DNA from: Candidatus Nitrosopumilus sp.
GTDB lineage: Archaea > Thermoproteota > Nitrososphaeria > Nitrososphaerales > Nitrosopumilaceae
NCBI GenBank assembly: GCA_022758935.1
Contig: JAEMQG010000189.1
Location: forward strand, 1-13,876
Direction of reading: 5' to 3'
Length of the DNA stretch: 13,876 nucleotides
The position numbers were made by a program, and so were the translations under genes. A model generated the notes under the pieces. That model was given only the letters and a program-made list of their open reading frames with translations. It was not told where the DNA came from and made no database searches. Below are positions 7,597 to 12,654 of this stretch, in pieces; the first letter of the stretch is position 1, and the number at the start of each line of letters is the position of its first letter.

Positions 7597-7604
7597 AAAT
7601 AAAG
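7597..7604 (-). promoter_or_regulatory. Proximal TATA-like box for the 7337-7573 gene
   Basis: CTTTATTT on the minus strand, centred about 28 bases before the ATG at 7573, fits leaderless transcription. The match to consensus is moderate. Confidence 0.4.
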
Positions 7605-7627
7605 ATATCAAGAAGGAAATCTTAGAC

Positions 7628-7661
7628 AAGTCAGTATAATTGCGCCTTATTTGACTGACTT
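7628..7661. repeat. Eight-base-pair hairpin in the 7574-7753 gap
   Basis: AAGTCAGT (7628-7635) and ACTGACTT (7654-7661) form a perfect 8-bp stem with an 18-base loop. On the plus strand T residues run on to 7664, like an intrinsic terminator, but no plus-strand gene ends here. On the minus strand the stem would begin exactly where the distal TATA box predicts transcription to start. Confidence 0.45.
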
Positions 7662-7684
7662 TTTACACGTGGTTGTGGAAATTG

Positions 7685-7692
7685 TTTTAAAT
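7685..7692 (-). promoter_or_regulatory. Distal TATA box (minus strand)
   Basis: The plus strand TTTTAAAT reads ATTTAAAA on the minus strand, a strong TATA match. The expected start, about 26 bases on, is near 7662, which is the first base of the 7628-7661 hairpin. It could drive the 7573 gene with a structured leader, or a small RNA. Confidence 0.35.
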
Positions 7693-7753
7693 GATACCCA
7701 AATAACAATCCAGTCATCAAACTAGTTTACAGACATACAACAAGAGTAAAATT

Positions 7754-7954
7754 TCACTCGGGATTAAAATCATCACAGCCAGAATTGCATGGTTTGTTCA
7801 TTACACCTTCACATTTTCCAAATTCATTGTGCATTATTCGGTGATGTCCACAAATACTACATTTTCCTCTAAAGAATGCAATGAGTTCATTTAACGAGAT
7901 GCCAGATTTTTCAATTCTTGACTGTAATGAGGTGCCAGAAGTATCCATGGTCAT
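7754..7954 (-). CDS. Small Cys/His-rich (probable zinc-binding) protein, 66 aa
   Basis: Unrecognised family, but clearly a metal-binding miniprotein. After a polar N-terminal helix (residues 1-30, with SLNELIAFFRG) comes C32-x2-C35-x-H37-x4-H42, then C48, C56 and C60, ending GCDDFNPE. That is enough ligands for one or two zinc ions. The same C-x2-C-x-H-x4-H core appears at the same residue numbers in the 70-aa protein at 9911. The start is taken at the ATG at 7954, with TTAAGTTT (minus strand, 7975-7982) about 25 bases upstream as a weak TATA box. An in-frame ATG at 7948 is an alternative. DNA or RNA binding is possible but unproven. Confidence 0.75.
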   Translation of the reverse strand: MTMDTSGTSLQSRIEKSGISLNELIAFFRGKCSICGHHRIMHNEFGKCEGVMNKPCNSGCDDFNPE

Positions 7955-7993
7955 GAAAATGTAAAATATCCTAGAAACTTAAGGCTTTAGAAA

Positions 7994-8250
7994 ATGGAGT
8001 ATTTTCATTATTAGAGGATAAGGGATACCTTAGGATTGGAAAAAATAAGGCATTCACTTGAGAATTCATGCAAAGCACATGTATTCGTAATCGTTGATGA
8101 ATTAAATTTGAACGGTCAAGATATCAAAAAAAGAGATACAGTAATGGCAATATCTGAAGGAGATTTGATTTTCCAGGCAGATGAGATAGTAAACTCCTAA
8201 TTTTAGAGTTCCCAAAAAAATTTCTGCCCGATCAGTCGTTAGATATTTAG
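7994..8250 (+). pseudogene. Decayed pirin/YhaK-like gene, C-terminal part
   Basis: Reading 8015-8200 without a start codon gives a coding-like stretch with KAHVFVIVDELNLNGQDIKK followed by RDTVMAISEGDLIFQADEIV, then a stop. Shifting frame at about 8192 continues it as LLILEFPKKFLPDQ, ending at 8250. Joined, this resembles the C-terminal cupin half of YhaK-type pirins, where a valine-rich strand, an LNG turn, a D-x-h-A-I-S segment and a final LLFDLP strand occur in this order. In the same frame an ATG at 7994 is separated from the body by a TAG at 8012. So at least one stop and one frameshift break the gene, and the N-terminal half is absent. Family assignment is from memory of the motif pattern; the disruption is seen directly. 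Confidence 0.5.
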
Positions 8251-8502
8251 GCTAATTATTAAAGGATGTAGAATCAGACCAATGAAAACCAACTAGAATG
8301 TTAATTTCCTCAACAATAGGTAAAAGTCTCAGAATTACAAAACATCATTGAATTCCAGCATCTATTGGAAGTAGTGACATGCATATTTCCAGAGCATACA
8401 AAATCATTTTTAACACTTGATTCATCCATTAGGCATATCCAAATAGTATGTCATGCACAAAGACAGAATTCATCTCAAAGAACTAATCAGTAATAACTTG
8501 TA
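8251..8502. other. Intergenic stretch, possibly gene remnants
   Basis: No intact gene is seen. Frame 8320-8493 on the plus strand is open for 57 codons and reads like protein (for example SELQNIIEFQHLLEVV and HTKSFLTLDSSIRHIQIV) but has no ATG, GTG or TTG near its beginning and follows a stop at 8317. A 17-codon ATG frame at 8298 overlaps its 5' end. This may be more decayed coding sequence like the pirin remnant just upstream. Confidence 0.3.
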
Positions 8503-8511
8503 ATGACAAGC

Positions 8512-8519
8512 ATTTATGA
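8512..8519 (+). promoter_or_regulatory. TATA-like box of the response regulator gene
   Basis: ATTTATGA is centred about 26 bases before the ATG at 8542. It supports that start codon over the upstream in-frame ATG at 8503, which would lie before the transcript begins. Confidence 0.4.
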
Positions 8520-8541
8520 ATATTTTAGGCGCTTTGATATC

Positions 8542-8904
8542 ATGAGAATTATTCACATTGATGATCATCATGAAATCAGTTCAATTTTTTCGGATATTTT
8601 GACAATTGAAAATCATGATTTTCAGAGTGCAGTGGATGGTAAAGTAGGACTGGAGATGGTGTTGAAAAACAATTATGAATTAATTTTACTAGACTTGTAC
8701 ATGCCTGGCTATTCGGGTTTTGATTTTCTTGCAGATTTAAAAAGAAAAAAACCATCTGAAATAAGAAAGGTAATAATTTTAACTTCGCATCAACTAGATG
8801 AAGCTCAAACTCGATTTCTCATGAAACTTGGCATTGATTCAGTTCATCGAAAACCTATTTCTGTTCAGCGTCTTTTAACACATGTAGTAAAGCCGTTGCA
8901 TTAG
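8542..8904 (+). CDS. Single-domain response regulator (CheY-like receiver)
   Basis: The 120-residue protein is one receiver (REC) domain with no output domain. All phosphorylation-site residues are present: the acidic pair D7-D8 in MRIIHIDDHHE, the phospho-acceptor D51 in LILLDLYMPGYSG, T81 in VIILTSH, and K104 in HRKPIS. It would take phosphate from a sensor histidine kinase and signal by protein-protein contact. The partner kinase is not in this window. I chose the ATG at 8542 because the receiver fold begins there and a TATA-like box fits a leaderless start. Using the ATG at 8503 would add 13 residues unlike any receiver domain. Confidence 0.9.
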   Translation: MRIIHIDDHHEISSIFSDILTIENHDFQSAVDGKVGLEMVLKNNYELILLDLYMPGYSGFDFLADLKRKKPSEIRKVIILTSHQLDEAQTRFLMKLGIDSVHRKPISVQRLLTHVVKPLH

Positions 8905-8907
8905 ATG

Positions 8908-8931
8908 TGTAAATTTCATTAAATATTTACA
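8908..8931 (+). terminator. Stem-loop just after the response regulator gene
   Basis: TGTAAAT (8908-8914) and ATTTACA (8925-8931) form a perfect 7-bp stem three bases after the stop codon. No T-run follows, so it may be an mRNA 3' structure rather than a classic terminator. Confidence 0.3.
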
Positions 8932-9080
8932 GATTTCACATTTAATAATTCAGATAACGGTTAAGTATACTTTTGTTTAATTCTCATAAACTAATTGATT
9001 TAGAAGATAAAAGTTATTTCTGTTGAAAATAATCATCATCATCCAAATGGTACTAAATCCAATAATCCCTTTTCAAATTT

Positions 9081-9088
9081 TTTAAATA
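9081..9088 (+). promoter_or_regulatory. TATA box of the candidate small RNA
   Basis: TTTAAATA, preceded by more T, is a near-ideal archaeal TATA box in a region with no convincing protein gene. The predicted start is near 9109-9112. Confidence 0.45.
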
Positions 9089-9108
9089 TCAGATAGAAAA
9101 AAAGAGGG

Positions 9109-9180
9109 TGCACTGTTAGAGTCGTGCTAGAGAGATGTTACATGTGCAGGTTCAAATCTGCAGTTTTTGGTTTTTATTTT
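9109..9180 (+). ncRNA. Candidate small RNA, or decayed tRNA
   Basis: A strong TATA box lies about 26 bases upstream. The sequence ends in an 18-base hairpin, TGCAGGTTCAAATCTGCA (9145-9162), followed by T5-GG-T5-A-T4, which looks like a terminator. The hairpin contains GGTTCAAATC, the tRNA T-loop/B-box consensus. A normal T-arm would read GCAGG-TTCAAAT-CCTGC, so one C appears deleted. A D-arm-like GTGCTAGAGAG precedes it, but no credible acceptor or anticodon stem forms. TGCAC at 9109-9113 can also pair with GTGCA at 9144-9148, competing with the terminal hairpin. It is either a small RNA gene or a tRNA relic. Confidence 0.35.
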
Positions 9181-9530
9181 ATAGGCAATAATAGTCAGCA
9201 TGTTTTATTTACATTTGAGTGACGTTATGTTCTTCTGCATAAAAAAAGAGCGATGTGTTCTCTTCGTCACACGGTTTTGTTCTTATGAAATAAATTCATC
9301 CGGGTCAGACAAAAATGAATTAGAAATATTATTTATGACAATCACATCTACAACTGCTCGGTACACATCTATGATTTATGCAATCTTTACAACCTTTACT
9401 TCTGCCACTTTTTACTCTTAACCATTCATTATCCAATTAACTTACCTTTGAAATATTCTAAATGCTGTGTAAAATTAAGCGTATCTTTGATTATCAAATG
9501 ACTCATTTTATTCAAATCAAAATTTATTAA
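9181..9530. other. AT-rich intergenic stretch, nothing recognised
   Basis: No convincing gene, RNA or repeat is seen. A 73-codon frame at 9200-9421 is rich in Ser, Thr, Phe and Cys with no domain character and no TATA box at the right distance, so I treat it as chance. Confidence 0.5.
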
Positions 9531-9728
9531 ATGAAAGAAACATTTGGAAAAAAATTAATGCCATTAGTAGAACCACAAAAGTGTATAGAGGATCTTATCA
9601 AAAGGGTGTTGCATCTGGACATATACAATCAAGATAAGACTTCATTAGATTTACAATATTTTCAATCTGCTCTGTTGATTTGTTACATAGTTTTCCATCT
9701 TGCCTATATGTACCGCCCAGAGACATAG
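9531..9728 (+). CDS. Doubtful 65-aa ORF
   Basis: Not recognised. The first 40 residues are polar and helical (MKETFGKKLMPLVEPQKC, then IEDLIKRVLHLDI). A hydrophobic stretch FQSALLICYIVFHLAYMY (about 44-61) near the C-terminus could be a membrane anchor. TTTTATTC at 9506-9512 lies about 22 bases before the ATG, slightly close for a leaderless start. There are no neighbours close enough to suggest an operon. The residue pattern looks more protein-like than that of other frames nearby, but it could still be chance. Confidence 0.35.
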   Translation: MKETFGKKLMPLVEPQKCIEDLIKRVLHLDIYNQDKTSLDLQYFQSALLICYIVFHLAYMYRPET

Positions 9729-9910
9729 TAACAACGGGTATCACATGAGGTGTCTGTTTCAAGATACATACTTGATAAAACCATAGGGATTTTTAAGAGA
9801 ATAAAAAAGAGGTTTTTGAATCAAAAATAGAAATTACATGATCATATTGATTTTTTGTGCAAAAGACCGATTAAGCAATAAAATAGATCCTAAGTAGACT
9901 AGCTATAGAA

Positions 9911-10123
9911 ATGTCCCTAGAGCAAAGATGTGAAACATGTGATAGACCAAAACTATTGTATGCAAAAACTAATTTGACGATTTGTCCATATTGCGATCCT
10001 AGATGTGAGAAATGTAGCCATCCTAAAAAAGATCACATCTATGTTGGGCATAACACTTGTCAATGGTGTGGAGAGTGTTCCTTGGTATGGAAATGGAACA
10101 CTGAATCTTGGTATCTAAAATAA
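9911..10123 (+). CDS. Small Cys-rich (probable zinc-binding) protein, 70 aa
   Basis: Unrecognised family. It has nine cysteines arranged as knuckles: C7-x2-C10, C25-x2-C28, C32-x2-C35-x-H37-x4-H42, and C50-x2-C53-x2-C56. It ends in an aromatic tail (VWKWNTESWYLK). Two or more zinc ions are likely. The C32/C35/H37/H42 block matches the 66-aa protein at 7754-7954 in both spacing and residue number, suggesting that they are related. AATAAAATA at 9877-9885, about 30 bases before the ATG, could be the TATA box. The gene stands alone. The preceding 182 bases hold no gene that I can see. Confidence 0.65.
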   Translation: MSLEQRCETCDRPKLLYAKTNLTICPYCDPRCEKCSHPKKDHIYVGHNTCQWCGECSLVWKWNTESWYLK

Positions 10124-10239
10124 AGGTGAAATTTTCTTCATTGATTCTTTGATACTCGTAGAAACTTAGGGATTTAGAAATGAAAAGAATTTAGAACAGA
10201 GTTAGTTTTTAGATTGTTTAAACATGTAACACAATTCTA

Positions 10240-10277
10240 ATTCAAACTAATTTGTATTAGTTCACAAAGGTTTGAAT
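10240..10277. repeat. Overlapping inverted repeats between 10124 and 10339
   Basis: ATTCAAAC (10240-10247) pairs with GTTTGAAT (10270-10277), and AACTAAT (10245-10251) pairs with ATTAGTT (10256-10262). The two stems share bases, so both cannot form fully. They lie downstream of both the Cys-rich gene (plus) and the tRNA (minus). No gene is seen in this gap. Confidence 0.25.
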
Positions 10278-10339
10278 CCATACGGATGTTTTGAAAAATC
10301 ATAAAATTTGTGCGTGTGGATTATAAAGAGAAATTCAGA

Positions 10340-10421
10340 CGCCAGGTAAGGGATTCGAGCCCCTGCACGCTTGCGCGTAGCCGTTTTCGAGACGGCCGCC
10401 GTACCACTTGGCTAACCTGGC
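10340..10421 (-). tRNA. tRNA-Ser (CGA anticodon)
   Basis: An 82-base type II tRNA without intron. The acceptor stem GCCAGGT/ACCTGGC is seven perfect pairs with discriminator G. The anticodon stem GCCGT/ACGGC holds the loop CTCGAAA, giving anticodon CGA (plus strand 10387-10389), which reads UCG serine codons. The long variable arm has ACGC-GCAA-GCGT, as expected for tRNA-Ser. The T-arm is AGGGG-CTCGAAT-CCCTT, with C instead of the near-universal T at position 54. The 3' CCA is not encoded. A TATA-like CTTTATTATG lies about 27 bases upstream. Confidence 0.95.
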
Positions 10422-10442
10422 AAGAAATCTTGGAAGCACCCA

Positions 10443-10452
10443 CATAATAAAG
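10443..10452 (-). promoter_or_regulatory. TATA box of the tRNA-Ser gene
   Basis: CTTTATTATG on the minus strand is centred about 27 bases before the first tRNA base, so transcription would start at or next to the mature 5' end. Confidence 0.5.
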
Positions 10453-10489
10453 CAAATTAGAACAATAGATTAAATCCCGTTGTGTGAAG

Positions 10490-10816
10490 TTAATCTATAT
10501 TAAATAATTCGTCTTGAAAGCGCTTAATTATCTGGGTTTTTGATTTACTCCATTCCTGCTCAGAGACATGATCAGAAAAAATAGAGTGAAATTCATAAAA
10601 GGATTTTGAATTATTCATAGTAATTATTTGTTTTTCTTCTTCAGTTAATGGAAAATATGAAACAATTTTAGAAAAATTATTTTGAGAATCTTTTTTTATC
10701 TGATATATTTTTTCTTTTAGATTTATAGGCAAATTCAAATGATTCATTATTTGGCATGATTTTTCTTTTTTATATATCCAATTACAATCAAAACATTGCT
10801 TTCTAGTATCCACCAT
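10490..10816 (-). CDS. 108-aa protein with N-terminal Cys motif, function unknown
   Basis: Not recognised. The N-terminus has C8-x2-C11 and C21 (QCFDCNWIYKKEKSCQIM), possibly a metal site lacking a visible fourth ligand. The rest is charged and helical, with LPINLKEKIYQIKK, a central LTEEEKQIITMNN, and a C-terminal WSKSKTQIIKRFQDEL. There are no membrane segments. GCAATAAATC on the minus strand at 10868-10877 could be a TATA box giving a leader of about 30 bases. It stands alone, upstream of the tRNA on the same strand and divergent from FEN1. Amino-acid composition looks genuine. Confidence 0.55.
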   Translation of the reverse strand: MVDTRKQCFDCNWIYKKEKSCQIMNHLNLPINLKEKIYQIKKDSQNNFSKIVSYFPLTEEEKQIITMNNSKSFYEFHSIFSDHVSEQEWSKSKTQIIKRFQDELFNID

Positions 10817-11027
10817 ATAGAGTAGTCAGACAAATCGTTGAAAGAACTAGCAGAGGATGTAACACGAAGATTTATTGCAAAACTTACCATGGCACCAAAA
10901 TAAAACTTGTACCTGCCCAGAATAACCAACTCTTCATAATATACAAAAAAATAGAGAAAATAGGTATTTCAACTAGTTACCAACCAAAAGATAAACACAA
11001 AATAGTATAAAAAATCAGTAACAAGTA

Positions 11028-12053
11028 ATGGGGCTGAATCTAAAAGAACTAGTAGTTAGAGAAAAAACAACGTTGGAGGCTTTTTCATCAAAAGTAATAG
11101 CCATTGATGCCTATAATGCAATTTATCAATTTCTAGCAAGCATACGTGGTCCTGACGGATTGCAGTTGTCAGATTCGGAAGGTAGGATCACCAGCCACCT
11201 TAGTGGATTGCTCTATAGAAATATCAACTTTTTGTCTTTAGGAATAAAACCAGTATACGTATTTGATGGAAAACCACCATCATTAAAAACTGCGGAAATT
11301 GAAAGGAGAAAACAAATCAAAAAAGATGCCACTGTAAAATATGAAAAGGCAATTGCAGAAGGAAATATGGAAGATGCAAGAAAATTTGCGCAGCAAACAA
11401 CCAGCATGAAAGATGGCATGGTCAAAGAATCAAAACAAATTTTAACTTTTTTTGGAATTCCATACATTGATGCACCCTCTGAAGGAGAGGCAACCGCGGC
11501 GCACATGACAAATACAGGACAAGCATATGCGTCAGCAAGTCAAGATTTTGATTCGGTATTATGCGGAGCAAAAAGACTGATAAGAAATTTTACAAACAGT
11601 GGAAGAAGAAAAATTCCAAATAGAAACACGTACGTGGAAATTGAACCAGAGATAATTGAAACACAAAAAACATTAGATTTCTTGGGAATCACAAGAGAAC
11701 AGTTAGTAGATGTTGGAATTTTAATTGGTACTGATTTTAATCCAAATGGTTTTGATAGAATAGGTCCAAAAACAGCATTAAAAATGATAAAGCAGCATTC
11801 ACGATTAGAAGACATACCACAGATTCAAGAACAATTAAATGAAATTGATTATGAACAAATAAGGAAAATATTTCTTGAACCAATTGTGGGAGATGTGAAA
11901 GAAATAGTATTTGGAAATGTAGATTATGAAGGAATGGCAAATTATCTAGTCAAGGAAAGAAGTTTTTCAGAGGATAGAATACAATCATCATTAACTAGAC
12001 TAAAAAAAGCTCTGGAAAAAAAGAGTCATAATTTAGACAAGTGGTTTAGCTAG
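11028..12053 (+). CDS. fen: Flap endonuclease 1 (FEN1)
   Basis: Structure-specific 5' nuclease that removes RNA-DNA flaps from Okazaki fragments before ligation. The 341-residue protein is full length. The N-nuclease block has D27 ([14 protein letters not shown]), [13 protein letters not shown], and D80 (YVFDGKPP). The I-nuclease block has E152/E154 (APSEGEATA), D173/D175 (SQDFDSVL) and D236 ([18 protein letters not shown], the helix-hairpin-helix that binds DNA). All metal ligands are present. The C-terminus SHNLDKWF resembles a PCNA-binding PIP box but has Ser where Gln is usual. The start agrees with the family N-terminus. TATAAAAA at 11006-11013 is about 19 bases before the ATG, closer than normal, so the true promoter is unclear. 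Confidence 0.96.
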   Translation: MGLNLKELVVREKTTLEAFSSKVIAIDAYNAIYQFLASIRGPDGLQLSDSEGRITSHLSGLLYRNINFLSLGIKPVYVFDGKPPSLKTAEIERRKQIKKDATVKYEKAIAEGNMEDARKFAQQTTSMKDGMVKESKQILTFFGIPYIDAPSEGEATAAHMTNTGQAYASASQDFDSVLCGAKRLIRNFTNSGRRKIPNRNTYVEIEPEIIETQKTLDFLGITREQLVDVGILIGTDFNPNGFDRIGPKTALKMIKQHSRLEDIPQIQEQLNEIDYEQIRKIFLEPIVGDVKEIVFGNVDYEGMANYLVKERSFSEDRIQSSLTRLKKALEKKSHNLDKWFS

Positions 12054-12062
12054 ATAAATTCA

Positions 12063-12068
12063 TTTTTT
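12063..12068 (+). terminator. T6 run after FEN1
   Basis: Six T lie 10 bases after the FEN1 stop, and further T-runs follow within the end of the convergent gene. This is consistent with an archaeal T-run terminator. Confidence 0.4.
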
Positions 12069-12131
12069 ATACTTCAAGTGTTGACTAATTTCTGTGCGTA
12101 AAAGAGTCACATTTTCAACAAAGTTTATTTT

Positions 12132-12431
12132 TCAAGCCAGTTTTTTTTCTATCTTTTTTAATTCATTTAGATACGGCAGATATTTTCTTTCCAGCTTTTG
12201 ATTCTCAATTCTTTCTTTTTTGAGTACTTGTGCAAGATCCTCGGCAATATGTAAAAAACCACTTGAATTTTGATTCTTTGTGTATTCTGTCCATGCTTTA
12301 AGGAATTTTTGCTTGACTTGCCTTTCTTCCACCTTTGTTTCCCTCCAAGAATTACCTTCGGAAAGAATGATTGAATGTACTTTACGCTCTAGTTGTATTC
12401 GCTTTTTTCTTAAATCATTGTGGGTATTCAC
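12132..12431 (-). CDS. 99-aa charged helical (coiled-coil-like) protein
   Basis: Not recognised. Almost every stretch is charged and helical, e.g. LRKKRIQLERKVHSIIL, VKQKFLKAWTEYTKN, and LKKERIENQKLERKYLPYL, with heptad-like leucine spacing, so a coiled coil or helical bundle is likely. There is no membrane segment or cysteine. The start codon is GTG at 12431. No in-frame ATG is available near it, and the TATA box CTTTTATAG at 12452-12460 lies about 25 bases upstream, so the transcript would be leaderless. An inverted-repeat cluster starts directly upstream of the TATA box and may regulate this gene. The gene converges on FEN1. Confidence 0.65.
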   Translation of the reverse strand: MNTHNDLRKKRIQLERKVHSIILSEGNSWRETKVEERQVKQKFLKAWTEYTKNQNSSGFLHIAEDLAQVLKKERIENQKLERKYLPYLNELKKIEKKLA

Positions 12432-12451
12432 ATATACAAATTACAAAATTT

Positions 12452-12460
12452 CTATAAAAG
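12452..12460 (-). promoter_or_regulatory. TATA box of the 12132-12431 gene
   Basis: CTTTTATAG on the minus strand, about 25 bases before the GTG start, is a good TATA match. The first arm of the inverted-repeat cluster (12462-12473) abuts its upstream, BRE side. Confidence 0.6.
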
Positions 12461-12461
12461 G

Positions 12462-12569
12462 TTCCTCCCCGAAACTTGTAATTTTCGGGAGAAAATGAAT
12501 TTGCCATACCACATTCACTTTCTCCCGGATTTAGCAAAAATATGCATTAAAGAAATTCGGGGAGAAAAT
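12462..12569. repeat. Four-copy inverted-repeat cluster, TTCGGG(G)AGAAAAT
   Basis: Four copies of one motif alternate in orientation: minus at 12462-12473 (TTCCTCCCCGAA), plus at 12484-12496 (TTCGGGAGAAAAT), minus at 12517-12529 (within TTTCTCCCGGA), and plus at 12556-12569 (TTCGGGGAGAAAAT). The inner pair extends to a 15-base stem with one mismatch (12486-12500 with 12513-12527) and a 12-base loop. The outer pair gives a perfect 9-base stem (12465-12473 with 12556-12564). The nested arrangement lies between the TPR gene's end and the promoter of the 12431 gene. It could be an operator cluster, an RNA structure or a remnant of a small palindromic element. Confidence 0.7.
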
Positions 12570-12634
12570 AGCACATCATAAATTGATTGAATCAATGGCA
12601 GAAAAAATCTTTCTTCTTGGCAAGAATAATCTAT

Positions 12635-12640
12635 AAAAAA
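12635..12640 (-). terminator. T6 run after the TPR gene
   Basis: On the minus strand six T lie 14 bases after the TPR gene's stop, with a second T6 at 12602-12607. They probably end the TPR transcript before the inverted-repeat cluster. Confidence 0.4.
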
Positions 12641-12654
12641 CATTAATGATCATT

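Noticed and set aside
9200..9421. 73-codon open frame
   Set aside because: Composition is dominated by Thr, Ser, Phe and Cys with no domain or helix pattern, and no TATA box is at the right distance. It is probably chance in AT-rich DNA.
10340..10421. tRNA gene as an integration site for a mobile element
   Set aside because: I looked for a second copy of the tRNA 3' end and for an integrase gene in the window and saw neither.
10826..10903. Short coding-like plus-strand frame with SLKELAEDVTRRFIAKLTMAPK
   Set aside because: It reads like a protein C-terminus, but it has only about 25 codons, a stop directly upstream and only a TTG as a start. It is too short to support without homologues.
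12596..12637. 13-codon frame MAEKIFLLGKNNL
   Set aside because: It looks like the beginning of a protein but stops at once. No continuation was found in the other frames, which end quickly before the TPR gene's 3' end.
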